A DNA stretch of 64,000 nt from Sphaeramia orbicularis (lineage: Eukaryota; Chordata; Actinopteri; Kurtiformes; Apogonidae): NCBI RefSeq assembly GCF_902148855.1, contig NC_043964.1, positions 7,964,602-8,028,601 of the forward strand. Direction: 5' to 3'. This document shows positions 35,901 to 48,618 of this stretch, piece by piece. How positions within the stretch are numbered: position 1 is the stretch's first letter; each line of letters opens with the position of its first letter. The notes under the pieces are model-generated. The model saw only the letters and a program-made list of their open reading frames with translations, did no database searches and was not told the DNA's origin. Both the position numbers and the translations under genes were made by a program.

Positions 35901-38450
35901 TGGACGTCATGCTATATAGCCTTATGAAAATTCCATTTTGAGCCTCTTGGTGACCATCTGAAAAAGGGGTTGAAACAACCTGAAACATCTCAAGGAGTGT
36001 GTATCAAAGCCTCAGGAACGTCCTTAAACACTTTTGAGGCATCTATAAAAATATGTTCAAAATGACCATTTTTGGACGTCATGCTACAGCCTTATGAAAT
36101 TTTCATTTTCAGCCTCTTGGTGACCATCTGAAAAAGGTGTTGAAACAACCTGAAACATCTCAGGGAGCGTTTATTGTGAACTTAGGAGCGTCCTAAAACA
36201 GTTTAAAAGCATCTATTAAAATATGTTCAAAATGACCATTTTTGGACGTCATGCTATAGCCTTATGAAATTTCCATTTTCAGCTTCTTGGTGACCATCTG
36301 AAAAAGGTGTTGAAACAACCTGAAACATCTCAGGGAGTGTTTACTGATACCTTACAAGCATCCTGAAACACTTTTAAAGCATATCTTAATATATTTCAAA
36401 ATTACCATTTTTGGACATCATGCTATAGCCTTATGAAAATTCCATTTTGAGCCTCTTGGTGACCATCTGAAAAAGGGGTTGAAAAAACCTGAAACATCTC
36501 AAGGAGTTTTTCTTAAAGTCTTAGGAACGTCCTAAAACACTTTTGAAGCATCTATTAAAATATGTTCAAAATGACCATTTTTGGACGTCATGCTATAGCC
36601 TTATGAAAATTCCATTTTGAGCCTCTTGGTGACCATTGGAAAAAGGGGTTGAAACAACCTGAAACATCTCAAGGAGTGTTTATTAAAGCCTCAGGAACGT
36701 CCTTAAACACTTTTGAGGCATCTATTAAAATATGTTCAAAGTGACCATTTTTGGACATCATGCTAAAGCCTTATGAAAATTCCATTTTGAGCCTCTTGGT
36801 GACCATCCGAAAAAGGGGTTGAAATGACTTGAAACATCTCAAGGAGCGTTTATTGATGCCTCAGGAACGTCCGAAAACACTTTTGAAGCATCTATTAAAA
36901 TGTGTTCAAAATGACCATTTTTGGACATCATGCTATAGCCTTATGAAATTTCCATTTTGAGCCTCTTGGTGACCATCCGAAAAAGATATTCAAATAAACC
37001 TGAAACATCTCAGAGAGTCTTTACTGATGCCTCAGGAACGTCCTAAAACACTTTTGAAGCATCTATTGAAATATGTTAAAAATGACCATTTTCGGACGTC
37101 ATGCTATAGTCTTCCTAAAATTCCATTTTGAGCCTCTTGGTGACCATCCGAAAAAGGTGTTGAAACAACCTGAAACATCTCAAGGAGTTTTTATTGATGC
37201 CTCAGGAATGCCCTAAAACACATTTAAAGCATCTATTAAAATATGTTCAAAATGACCATTTTTGGACGTCATGCTATAGCCTTATGAAATTTCCATTTTC
37301 AGCCTCTTGGTGACCATCTGAAAAAGGTGTTGAAACAACCTGAAACATCTCAAGGAGTGTTTATTAAAGCCTCAGGAACGTCCTTAAACACTTTTGAGGC
37401 ATCTATTAAAATATGTTAAAAATGACCATTTTTGGACATCATGCTAAAGCCTTATGAAAATTCCATTTTGAGCCTCTTGGTGACCATCCGAAAAAGGGGT
37501 TGAAACAACCTGAAACATCTCAAGGAGTGTTTATTATGAACGTAGGAACGTCCTAAAACACTTTTAAAGCATCAATTAAAATATGTTAAAAATGACCATT
37601 TTTGAGGCCCGAATTCCATTTTGAGCCTCTTGGTGACCATCTCAAAAAAGTGCTGAAACAACCTGAAACATCTCAGAGAGTGTTTATTGATGCCTTACAA
37701 ACATCCTAAAACACTTTTAAAGCATCAATTAAAATACGTTCAAAATGACCATTTTTGGACATCATGCTATAGCCTTATGAAAATTCCATCTTGAGCCTCT
37801 TGGTGACCATCTGAAAAAGGGGTTGAAACAACCTGAAACATCTCAATGAGTTTTTATTGATGCCTCAGGAATGCCCTAAAACACTTTTAAAGCATCTATT
37901 AAAATGTGTTCAAAATGACCATTTTTGGACATCATATTATAGCCTTATGAAAAATTCCATTTTGAGCCTCTTGGTGACTATCTGAAAAAGATGTTGAAAT
38001 AACCTGAAACATCTCAGGGAGTTTTTATTATGAACTTGGGAACCTCCTAAAACACTTTTAAAGCATCTATTAAAATACGTTCAAAATGACCGTTTTTTGA
38101 CATCATATTATAACCTTATGAAAAGTCCATTTTGAGCCTCTAGGTGACCATCTGAAAAAAGTGTAGAAACAAACTGAAATATCCCAGATAGTTTTTTTGA
38201 TGCCTCAGGAATGTCCTAAAACACTTTTGAGGCATCTATTAAAATATGTTCAAAATGACCATTTTTGGACATCATGCTATGGCCTTACGAAAATTCCATT
38301 TGGAGCCTCTTAGTGACCATCTGAAAAAGGTATTGAAATAACCTGAAACATCTTGGAGAGTTTTAATTGATGCCTCAAGAATTTCTTAAAACACGTTTTG
38401 ACGATCCTTTAAAATATGTTCAAAATGACCATTTTTGGACGTCATGCTAA
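29981..38450. repeat. 170-bp satellite array, about 50 units, with higher-order structure
   Basis: Monomers of about 170 bases contain GAGCCTCTTGGTGACCATCT, GAAACAACCTGAAACATCTC and TTCAAAATGACCATTTTTGG. Neighbouring monomers differ clearly, but blocks repeat at a distance of about 2,364 bases (14 monomers): ACCATTGGAAAAAGG occurs at 34,268 and 36,632, GGAATGCCCTAAAACACATT at 34,841 and 37,205, and the short variant TTTTTGAGGCCC at about 35,236 and 37,601. Near the left side of that block the distance is 2,193 because one monomer is absent in the first copy. The array abuts the N gap on its left, so its total length is unknown. Confidence 0.95.
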
Positions 38451-38454
38451 ATAC

Positions 38455-38540
38455 TTACATATATAAACACATACATACATACAAATAAACATATATACAT
38501 AAATATATATACATATATATATAAATATATACATATACAT

Positions 38541-38593
<53 letters not shown>

Positions 38594-38595
38594 TA

Positions 38596-38651
<56 letters not shown>

Positions 38652-38830
38652 TATATACATGCACACTTACATACGTATATATATATATACCTAAACACAC
38701 ACACACACACACATATATATATGTATATATTTATATTTATATACACACTCACACATTTGTGCATATCTACATACATACATACATGATACATGTACGTGTA
38801 TGTGTTCATGTTTGTATGTGTTTATATATG
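38455..38830. repeat. AT/CA-rich microsatellite complex
   Basis: Alternating TATA, ACATAC and CACACA runs follow the satellite directly. The Tyr/Ile-rich minus-strand frames are repeat translations. Confidence 0.9.
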
Positions 38831-38834
38831 TATA

Positions 38835-39382
38835 CAGGGTGGGGAAGCAAAATTTACAATGAACATTTAGTTCTTTTTTCTCAGCAGGCACTACGTCAAT
38901 TGTTTTAAAACCAAACATATATTGATGTCATAATCATACCTAACACTATTATCCATACCTTTTCAGAAACTTTTTCCCATATGAGTAATCAGGAAAGCAA
39001 ACGTCAAAGTGTGTCATTTGCTGAATGCACTCGTCACACCAAAGGAGATTTCAAAAATAGTTGGAGTGTCCATAAAGACTGTTTAGAATGGAAAGAAGAG
39101 AATGACTATGAGCAAAACTATTACCAGAAAGTCTGGAAGATACTATTAAAGAAGAATGGGAGAAGTTGTCCCCGGAATATTTGAGGAACACTTGCGCAAG
39201 TTTCAGGAAGCGTGTGAAGACAGTTATTGAGAAAGAAGGAGGACACATAGAATAAAAACATTTTCTCTTATGTAAATTTTCTTGTGGCAAATAAATTCTC
39301 ATGACTTTCAATAAACTAATTGGTCATACACTGTCTTTCAATCCCTGCCTCAAAACATTGTAAATTTTGCTTCCCCACCCTG
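38835..39382 (+). mobile_element. Tc1/mariner-type DNA transposon, internally deleted
   Basis: Terminal inverted repeats CAGGGTGGGGAAGCAAAATT and AATTTTGCTTCCCCACCCTG lie at both ends and each is flanked by TA, the mariner-superfamily target. Inside are two transposase scraps: a helix-turn-helix-like piece (around 39,000-39,080) and a C-terminal piece reading EEWEKLSPEYLRNTC, then VIEKEGGHIE and a stop (39,145-39,255). The catalytic core is missing, so it cannot move on its own. Confidence 0.88.
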
Positions 39383-39875
39383 TATGTATGTATGTATGTG
39401 TGTATTGTCACGTGTTTGGATTGAACCCAGAGAACTGACGCCAATATGAGACCAACCACTGAACCAACGTAGAAAACTCATGCTCATACTTTTACTTGTA
39501 CTCATACTCATATTCATACTCAAACTAATACTTGTACTCTTCCTCATATTACTCTGATTACTTCAGTATCTGTACTTCTTCTGGACTACAGTCTTGCAGT
39601 TCCACCAACGTCATTAATATCGTAGTTAATAAAGTTTCTGTTGATGGGAAAGTCCATGTGAATTTCTGATGTGGATCAGGTCTGAACTCGCCTCCAGGCC
39701 TTCGTGTCTTCTGCTCTAATCATTTTCTGTCTTTTGATCCAACCCTTGTAACCTGTCAAACTACAGGAGTCGGTGGATTAACGTTCCGCAGACACGCCCG
39801 TGGTTCTTTATTCCGCCGATGGCCGACGGCGTTTCCTTGACACGGTCCTCCTCCTGCTACTCCACCCCAGGACCA

Positions 39876-39882
39876 TATAAAA
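39876..39882 (+). promoter_or_regulatory. TATA box of keratin 2
   Basis: TATAAAA lies 81 bases upstream of the start codon; a start about 30 bases downstream would leave a 5' UTR of roughly 45-50 bases. Confidence 0.75.
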
Positions 39883-39956
39883 CCAGCTGATCCCTGAGCT
39901 CCGTACTCTGGTGTCTCCAGCTGAAGCAGACCTTCATCCTCCACTGAACCAGTAGA

Positions 39957-42900
39957 ATGTTCTCCTACAGCTCCGGCTCCCTGGTGGGTGGAGGCGGTGC
40001 AGGTGGTCGGATGGCCAAGGGCAGCAGCCTGTCGGTGTACGGTGGAGGTGGAGGCTCGTCCTTCAGAGTCTCCAGTGGAGGTCAGAATATCCGGATCCCC
40101 TTCTCCGCTGCAATGGGTGGAGGTGGAGGTGGAGGAGCTGCGTACAGCTTCAGCAGCAGCGGCTTCGGTGGTGGCTTCGGCGGTGGGGCCAGTGGTGGCG
40201 GTGGTGGTGGCATGGACATCTCCACCAACGAGAAGTTCACCATGCAGAACCTCAACCAGCGCCTGGGCAGTTACCTGGAGAAGGTCCGACAGCTGGAGGC
40301 CGCTAACACTGAGCTGGAGCTGAAGATCCGACAGTTCCTGGAGCAGAAGACGTCCCCTTCAGCCAGAGACTACAGCGCCTACTTCCAGACCATCGCAGAC
40401 CTGCAGGGAAAGGTAGGCCCCGGTCATGTGACCCCGACCCTGATGGTGCACGTGGACTTCATGAACCCTTCATTCAGGTCCAGGTCCCAAACCTCTGCAC
40501 TGACTGTCATTAGCTGATTGTTGTGTGTAATTAAAGCGGATCGTTAACCCTTTAAACTCTGATGAGTCTGAACTGTGGATCTGATCAACTTCGTCTGAAA
40601 CTCGTCCAAATGTCAGTCGTCGTGTTTGGTTTCCATGGAAACGACTTTGAATCCAGTGGAACCAGATGCTGACAGTTTTGAGTGAATGTTTCCTGTTGCT
40701 GCAGGGCTGAAGGTTTAACCACGGTGGTTTTTAAACCTAGGGGGGTCGGTTTTTAAACCTGGGGCCTGTTATTAAACCTGGGGGGCTGGTTTTTAAACCT
40801 GGGGGGTCACATCTTTAACCTGGGGGGTTGGTTTTTAAACCTGAGGGGTCCGTTCTTAAACCTGGGGGGTCGGTTTTTAAACCTGAGGGGTCCGTTCTTA
40901 AACCTGGGGGGTCGGTTTTTAAACCTGAGGGGTCCGTTCTTAAACCTGGGGGGTCGGTTTTTAAACCTGAGGGGTCCGTTCTTAAACCTGGGGGGTCGGT
41001 TTTTAAACCTGGGGGGTGTTTTTTTTTTAAACAGGTTAGGTGGCATTTTAATGCGTCGTCGTTTGTGAATCCTCTGGCTCTCAGACGTGGTTTAATCCAG
41101 GACGACAACACACTCGTCTTTTAACACCTGTTCCATTATTTTCATTTATTTTCTTGTGTGTTTTTTCATCTTTCACTCAGTTTTCATCAAGTACAAGTTC
41201 AGACACTGGAAAAATATTTGTACGACACAAAACCACAGGGAAAATGGTGTAAAAAAAAAAAAAAAGCCTAAAGCATCTTTTTTAATAGTGGGTTGGTTTC
41301 ACTCTCTGCTCTGCGTTTTGCCCCCCCCCATTCCACAGGGGGCGGGGCTTGAACTGAGCACGCTCAGATGTCTGTGAAATGTTTGGGTTGAATTTTTCTG
41401 AGTATTTGACATAAATCCTTCATTCAGAATGCGTCAGGGTTACAGACTGTGAACGACAGGAATGTGGTTCGGTGTGTTCGGTGTCAGATAGTGTCGAAGC
41501 GTTGACAGTTGTTTATGTTAATGTCAATCATCCTCTAACGCATGTCTGAACTGTGCGTCTCAGATCCAAGACGCCACCAGGGTCAACGGGGGCATCTACC
41601 TGTCCATCGACAACGCCAAACTGGCAGCAGACGACTTCAGGCTGAAGTGAGTCCACGCTGATCTGGAATTAGATGAATATTAACAAGGATATTTAGGAAA
41701 ACTATTAACTATTGTTCTTCAGTCAGTTCTATCGAACTCACATGTGTCCAGGTTCGAGAACGAGTTGTCCATGAAGCAGTCTGTGGAGGCCGACATCGCC
41801 GGGTTGAAGAGGCTCCTGGACGAGCTGACATTGGGTCGATCTGACCTGGAGATGCAGATCGAGGGTCTGAGGGAGGAGCTGATCTTCCTCAAGAAGAACC
41901 ACGAGGAGGTGAGTGTGGTCTGAACGGGTCGGTTCCACTTCCTGGAACCACCAACATCCTGTAAAACCTGAGACAAACCGCCGGCGTCGTTTGCAGGAGC
42001 TGTTGGCCATGCGGTCGCAGATGAGCGGTCAGATCAATGTGGAGGTGGACGCTGGTCCTCAGAAGGACCTTACCGCCATGATGGACGAGATAAGAGAATA
42101 CTACGAGAACCTCGCCAACAAGAACCGCAAAGAGCTGCAGTCGTGGTTTGAAAACCAGGTAACGACACCACAAATGTCTTTAGAAGTTTCTTCAGATAAA
42201 TCAATGAAAATGAGCAGAGAAATAAACCGAAGCTCACAGTTAGTTGATGGAGATTTAATGGAACTAATACAAAACTTAGTAAGATCCAGCACAGTAACAT
42301 CTGCAAAGAAAAGTACCAACATCTTCTTATCTATTTAATAGTTAATTAATGTGCAACAGTGAAGTTAAACAGATGAGTTACTAAGTTAAAATGACAAATA
42401 CAATAAAGTTATGAACAAAACTGTTCAAGTCCTATTTTTGTCCAAACTGTGATTCTGTATAAAATAAATCAGAGTAAAGTTACACAGATACAACAATTTG
42501 GAAAAATATATGACAGTTCTGCTATGACGTTAATGACATATATAAAAAAAACATAAGTAAACTGACAGTGTTGTTCTGCGTCCTTGTTCTGTGTCCTTGT
42601 TCTATACCCTTGTTCTATGTCCTTGTTCTATGTCCTTGCTCTATGTCCTTTTTCTGCGTTCTTGTTCTATGTCCTTGTTCTATGTTCTTGTTCTATGTCC
42701 TTGTTCTATGTTCTTGTTCTGCGTCCTTGTTCTATGTTCTTGTTCTGCGTCCTTGTTCTATGTCCTTGTTCTATGTCCTTTTTCTGCGTTCTTGTTCTAT
42801 GTCCTTGTTCTATGTCCTTGTTCTGCATCCTTGTTCTGTGTCCTAGTTCTGTGTCCTTGTTCTATGTCCTAGTTCTATGTCCTTGTTCTGTGTCCGTCTA

Positions 42901-44885
42901 TGTCCGTTTCTGTGAAGGTTGTGTGTTTTTGACCTTTAACCGTGGGTTTGTTCTTCGACTCACAGACGGAAACACTGAAACAGGAAGTGGCCGCCAACAC
43001 AGAGTCCATCCAGACGTCCACATCGGAGGTCAAAGAGCTCAAACGCTCCCTTCAGGGTCTGGAGATTGAGCTTCAGTCCCAGCTCAGCATGGTGGGTGTC
43101 ACACCCTAAACCCTCTAAACCCGTACATGTCCAGAACCTGAACCTCACCTGAACCTGTGTCCTGCAGAAAGCGTCACTGGAGGGAACGTTAGCCGACACC
43201 CAGAACCGCTACGCTATGCAGCTAGCGGGTTTCCAGAACCAGGTGAGCTGTTTGGAGGAGCAGCTGGTCCAGATGAGGGCCAGCATGGAACAACAGGGCC
43301 AGGAGTACCAGGTCCTGCTCGACATCAAGACCAGGCTGGAGATGGAAATCGATCAGTACCGGAGGCTGTTGGAAGGAGAAGGAGGCGGAGTCAGCAGGTG
43401 AGGAAACCAGGACAGACTAACACTAGAACCTCCAAAACCACCAGATCACATCAGAAATGAGCAACAAGATCAAAACAACATTTATGAAATTACCGAAAAC
43501 TAAGAAATCAAATAACAAAGCAGCTGCGAAAGAAAACAAAATGAAAAAAGGTCAAATTTAAAACTGAGTCTATTTATTTTTTTATAAAACTACGAAGTTC
43601 AGTTCAGCTCCAGTTACCGACAGAAACCAGCAACAACTGGACCAGAACCGCAGAGTCTGATCAAAACCCGCCTCCTGTTGGGTCCAGGATGTAGGTCCAG
43701 GTCCAGATCCAGGAGGCCTGACCTGGTCCAGGTCCAGGTCCTGGAGAGGTCACCGTTGAGCAGTCTTTTTTTTTTTTTTTTTTTTTTTTTAAATACTGGC
43801 AAAAATCGCATATTATAAATGGCAAATTCCAACATAAATGCAAAAAAAACAAAAAAAACAAAACGTCCTGTAAAATCATTAAAATAGAAAACAACTCATC
43901 ACTTGGTATGCGTGTAGATGTTTAATCCAGTTAATTATGTTAATGTTGAATCGTTCTCCAACTAGAACATCTGTCCTTCTAAACACTCGACCACTAGAGA
44001 CTAAATACAGTCTCCATCGTCTCTGTTCTATGTGGAACAGAACCAGTTGAATGTGATCTATGTCAGGTTCTGTTCTATGTTCCAGTCCTGGTTCTGTCTC
44101 TGTGTTCCAGTCCTGGTTCTGTTCTATGTTCCAGTCCGAGTTCTGTCTCTGTGTTCCAGTCCTGGTTCTGTTCTATGTTCCAGTCCGAGTTCTGTCTCTG
44201 TGTTCCAGTCCTGGTTCTGTTCTATGTTCCAGTCCGAGTTCTGTCTCTGTGTTCCAGTCCTGGTTCTGTTTATATTTAACTTTTCATTTTTTGCTTTTAA
44301 ACTGTTTTGCACTACACACCATGAGACAGTTGTCTCTTTTCATTTTGTTGTACATGTAAAAATAACATTAAAGGCGTTCCCTCTGTCTTCTATCTTCTAA
44401 ACCAGTTTAACTACAAAAAAACCATCTCTAACAAGAACAAACCTTTAAATCAAAAATGAGAGTTTGGGTGAAATTGTCAGTTTTCCATTAGGTAAATGTA
44501 AATGAACTAGTTTTATTCACACAGTTTGAGGGTCAATGGAAAAGCAACCACTGTCTGTCACCTGTTAGGCCCCGCCCACTAACCTCCAAACACTCTGTTC
44601 TTCTTCTGTTGTGTCTCCAGCTCCTCCAGCGTCTCCCTGTCGGCCTCCTCACGCTCTGGGTATGGGTCTGGATCCGGTTCTGGATCTGGTTCTGGATCTG
44701 GATCCAGCTCTGGAGCTGGAGCTGGATCTGATGCTGTTACTGGGTCTGGCTCCGGTTCTGGTTCTGGTTCCGGCTCTGGTTCTGGTTCCACCATCACCAC
44801 CAAACAGAAGGTGATCACGGTCATCGAGGAGGTGGTGGACGGGCAGGTGGTCAGCACCACGGAGACGGTCAGTGAGATCAACTGA
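39957..44885 (+). CDS. type I keratin, gene 2 (intact, 492 aa)
   Basis: Exons 39957-40412, 41564-41646, 41752-41908, 41997-42158, 42966-43091, 43168-43397 and 44621-44885 total 1,479 nt and stay open to TGA, with GT..AG at every border. The head (residues 1-90) is very Gly-rich. The rod (about 91-399) begins [20 protein letters not shown] and ends [15 protein letters not shown]; its 309-residue length is canonical. Exon 6 is unsplit and 9 nt longer than usual, adding GGGVS after the rod. The tail is dominated by alternating Gly-Ser and ends [17 protein letters not shown], a type I keratin-like C-terminus. It should pair with a type II keratin in epithelial filaments. Introns 1, 4 and 6 carry separate minisatellites. 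Teleost keratin orthology is hard to assign by eye, so no symbol is given. Confidence 0.95.
40730..41032. repeat. 21/42-bp minisatellite in keratin 2 intron 1
   Basis: Tandem GGGGTCGGTTTTTAAACCTG and GGGGTCCGTTCTTAAACCTG half-units alternate, giving a 42-base period with about six full copies. Confidence 0.95.
42568..42905. repeat. 13-bp minisatellite in keratin 2 intron 4
   Basis: About 26 units of CTTGTTCTATGTC with GCGTC, GTTCT and TAGTT variants. The Leu/Cys/Phe-rich open frames are repeat translations. Confidence 0.95.
44066..44272. repeat. ~49-bp tandem repeat in keratin 2 intron 6
   Basis: About four copies of a two-part unit: TCTGTGTTCCAGTCCTGGTT alternates with CTATGTTCCAGTCCGAGTTC. 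Confidence 0.9.
44660..44790 (+). repeat. coding (GGNTCN)n hexamer repeat, Gly-Ser tail of keratin 2
   Basis: Inside the last exon, GGATCT/GGTTCT/GGCTCC hexamers encode alternating Gly-Ser, broken by [12 protein letters not shown]. The period of six keeps the frame when copies are gained or lost. Confidence 0.9.
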
Positions 44886-44915
44886 CCTGCAGGAGGCGCT
44901 GCACTGTCAAACACC

Positions 44916-44921
44916 AATAAA
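44916..44921 (+). other. poly(A) signal of keratin 2
   Basis: AATAAA 31 bases after the TGA stop of keratin 2. Confidence 0.75.
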
Positions 44922-45166
44922 CATGAGCGTCAAACGGAAGCCTGTGTTGAGTCGTGTGTTCTGTGTGCAGTTCCATCCACCACCACCAGGGGCACAGTCA
45001 CTGGTTTGGGTCCGCTTCATGTTTTTTTTTTTTTTTTTTATCATTTTCTTCTAATAAACCTTTTGTTTTCAAGCCATAAAAACAAACCTGATATAAAACA
45101 CACAAATAAGACAGAGGTTATTCTGGAAAAGCTGGAGAACGTGGAACCTTTTATGTGTTCAGACCG

Positions 45167-45760
45167 AGGTAATAATAGTTTTGGATTTTTCATTATAGTT
45201 TAGTTTTATTTAGTTTTGCCTTTTTTTCTCTAATTCAGTTAGTTTTAATTCATTTTTAGAGCAGGTTTGCTCATTTTTATTAGTTTTCATTTTTTCCCCA
45301 AATGCTTAGTTTTAGTTTAGTTTTAGTATTAATTTTAGTTTTGTCGTATCTTTTATCTTCTTCTCCGTTGTATCCAAATAAATCCTAGACAGGACTCAGG
45401 TGTTTTCTCCCAACTTTAGTCTCCCTATTTCCAGGTAGAGTGGGGACCAGAAGACGACTGTAAATGACAAGTGATGACAAGTGACGGACCATTAAGTACC
45501 GCATTGTGCCGCAAGCTAAAATTGCTAGAGTGAAATAAATCGATTTCATATCAATCCAACATTGACAAAGACAAAAACAAAGGGAATGTTATCCGTAATT
45601 TTTATACGTTTTAGTTATTTTTGTAAGCACACAATACAGTTTCAGTTACTTATCGTTTTTTCTTTTAATTTTCGTTATTATTTATTTCAGTTTAACAAAA
45701 ATGTTTTTTCTATTCTAGTTTTCGTAATTTCGTTAGTTTTGGTTAACAATAATAACCTTG
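45167..45760 (-). mobile_element. MITE copy A of an inverted pair
   Basis: Minus-strand copy of a fish MITE. Its plus-strand right end AACAATAATAACCTTG is the inverse of the family's CAAGGTTATTATTGTT start. Internal anchors such as AATCGATTTCATATCAATCC and CACACAATACAGTTTCAGTT occur in inverse orientation in copy B at 45,991-46,561. No coding capacity is seen. Confidence 0.75.
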
Positions 45761-45990
45761 GGTCAGACGTTCCTTATTTTCAGTTTAATCAGATTTTTCA
45801 GCTGAACTTCAGATGGATGGTTTGGGATTCAGTTTAGATCTTTGAAAATTCGACTCTTAAACACATTTTAAACAGATCTGTATGTTTTTTTAAAATAGTT
45901 TTACAGGTTGAACGACTCCGATAAAACCATCGTCTTTTAAACTGTTTCATCTCATCATGATTTTACATTATTTTCATCCTGTTTTTGGAT

Positions 45991-46561
45991 CATTGTTATT
46001 ATTGTTAATGAAAACTAACGAAATGATGAATTTTTGTTAACTGAAATAAATAAAAACTAGAATTAAAAGAAAAAAAACGATAACTAACTGAAACTGTATT
46101 GTGTGCTTACAAAGCTAACTAAAACATAAAATTCTGGATAAAATTCCCTTTGTTTTCGTCTTTGTCAACGTTGGATTGATACGAAATCGATTTATTTCAC
46201 TCAAGCAATTTTAGCTGCTGGCACCATACAACACTTCATGGTCCGTCACTTGTGGTTTCCAGCCGTCTTCTGGTCTCCACTCTAACTGGAAACATGGAGA
46301 CTAAAGTTGGGAGAAACAGCAGAGTCCTGTCTGGGATTTATCTGAATATGACGGCAAAAAAGATAAAAGATATTTAAAAAAAAACAAAAACAACTACAAC
46401 TAAACAAAAACTAAGAATTTAGAAAAATAAATAAATAAATAAAAACTAGCAAACCAGCTCTAAAAATGAATTAAAACTAACTGAATTAGATAGAGGGAAA
46501 AAAAAGTCAAAACTAAATAAGACTAAACTATAATGAAGAATCCCAAACTATTAGAACCTTG
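45991..46561 (+). mobile_element. MITE copy B of an inverted pair
   Basis: Plus-strand copy of the same element, from CATTGTTATTATTGTTAATG to AAACTATTAGAACCTTG. It is collinear with the inverse of copy A over nearly its full length. A spacer of about 230 bases separates the two. Substitutions and small length differences show that the copies are not a recent exact duplication. Confidence 0.75.
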
Positions 46562-48162
46562 TTTTGGATTCGTCTCATTTTTTTCCAACGTTAGAAACAT
46601 CCCAGTTTTACATTCATTTTAATATTATTTCACATAATGACACTAAAAACTGAACATTTAAACCATTAAACGGAAGAAAATGACAGAATGATGATGACAC
46701 CTCAGACATACACAGACCTGTTCCTGTTCGTCTATAAACCTGCCGTCAGTTGCAGTTCATCTTTGACTCATTTATCAGGACGCTGGCAGCAAAGGAGGCC
46801 TTGTAACCACGGCAACGGCCACTGATTTACCTGAGAGGTTTGTCCTAAAACCACAGCCACAGGTGAAGGTCTGAACCTGAACTGGTTCATCTGGGTTCAT
46901 CTGGGTTCACAGTTTCAGACTTTTATTCTTTCTTTTTGGATTTTTTCATTTGTTTCCTGGTCCAAGTTAATTTTTATTTATTTATTTATTTTTAATTGAT
47001 TTATTTTGCACATATAGAACATTAATTAAAGACATAATAAAACAGTAAAGGTGTAGTTAGAGACACAAAGACTCAAAGAGTTTGTTTTAAAGCCTCCACT
47101 GTATAAATACAAAAACATTATAAACGTTATTAGACTTCCATAGTTCAAACACAGTCAGAGGACATAAAAAAAAGACAATATAAATATATGTGTTTTTATG
47201 AAACTGGTCTTAAAAATAGGACAGAGGGTTAAACATTCAAACCGATGTAGACGAATGTTCTGAAGCTGGTTTAGAAGAACTTTGGGTCCAATTGAAAAAT
47301 AAATACTTACTGAGATAAAAGAGAAACTATTTTTCAGATAAAACACATTTTTATATTATTTTACACTATATTTTATACAAAAATCCACATGTAACACGAT
47401 CTAAAGGACACGAAAATTACACACTACTATTGTTTTTAATATCTCTTTATTCTGTCACAGGTGCATTTTGGGAATTGAAGTAAATATTCAAGGCAAAGGG
47501 TTTGACAAAAATGACTGCTGTTGAAAAATCACTATTGATTTATTAGTGTTTAAATGTTCAGGTTCCGTATGTAACACTAGTGGACATGATGGGTTCCGCA
47601 TGTAACACTGGTGGACTCGACGGGTTCTGCGTGTAACACCAGTGGACACGATGGGTTCCACACTAAACCTGGAATGAGCCTGAGATTGACGAAAAACCAC
47701 TAGGATCGACACATTGAACACCGTGTCTTTATTTCTAGTCTATAGAAGAGCATTTACACACATGCTTTCATACATAATGCACTGACACCTAGGGAGATTT
47801 AATGTCCACATTTGGGTCCAATTTTTGGACCCAGTATTTGATTATAAATTCATTCATTATGGGATGGATCGGAGCAGGAGTATAATTTTTGTTGCATTAA
47901 TCTGAGGTCATCATGATCCAGAACCACATGTTACAAGTTGGGGGTTTTTTTGTAGATGTTTTTTTTTCCATAAAATGTATTTTTATTAAAGGGGTACATT
48001 TATTTTCAGATACTTCCTTTTAAATAAATCTCAATCTCTTTTTTTTTTTTTATAGTGGATAATTTTTTGGGCTTTTGCTCCTCTGGGCCACCGCAGAAAA
48101 GTCACTATTGACATCAGCAGTTCCAGGTAGGACAGTGAGTCTCAAATCTAAGGTCCAATGTG

Positions 48163-48352
48163 GTCTCCAGGGTCTGTAAGGTCCAATGTGGTCTCCAGGG
48201 CCTGTGAGGGCCAATGTGGTCTCCAGGGTCTGTAAGGGCCAATGTGGTCTCCACGGTCTGTAAGGTCCAATGTGGTCTCCAGGGTCTGTAAGGTCCAATG
48301 TGGTCTCCAGGGTCTGTAAGGTCCAATGTGGTCTCCAGGGTCTGTAAGGTTC
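48163..48352. repeat. 28-bp minisatellite, about seven units
   Basis: Units of AAGGTCCAATGTGGTCTCCA followed by GGGTCTGT. The His/Pro/Trp-rich minus-strand frames are repeat translations. Confidence 0.95.
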
Positions 48353-48437
48353 ACCTCTGCATGAACGGTGAGTCTACCTGCTTTGTTCGGTTCTATGAAG
48401 TAATGGTACTAATGTAAGGAATGATGTTCAAAGGGAT

Positions 48438-48618
48438 CATGTGGACGTGGACGTGGACATGGACATGGGTCTGGACATGGATGTGGGTCTGGACGTGGAC
48501 AGGGGTCTGGACTTGGACATGGGTCTGGACATGGATGTGGACACAGACAGGAGTCTGGACATGGACAGGGGTCTGGATGTGGACAGGGATCTGGACGTGG
48601 ACAGGGGTCTGGAGGTCT
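48438..48618. repeat. GGACATGGACAGGGGTCT-type minisatellite
   Basis: Tandem GTGGACAGGGGTCTGGACAT units of about 18-24 bases with length variants, built from a GGAC/GGTCT hexamer core. Confidence 0.9.

Noticed and set aside
29981-38450. Short conserved peptide in each 170-bp unit (around LGDHLKK and QPETSQG)
   Set aside because: The 170-bp period is not a multiple of three and many units carry stops; there is no start or splice signal, so satellite DNA explains it.
44579-44917. Minus-strand Pro-Glu-rich frame
   Set aside because: It is the antisense of the Gly-Ser hexamer repeat in the last exon of keratin 2.
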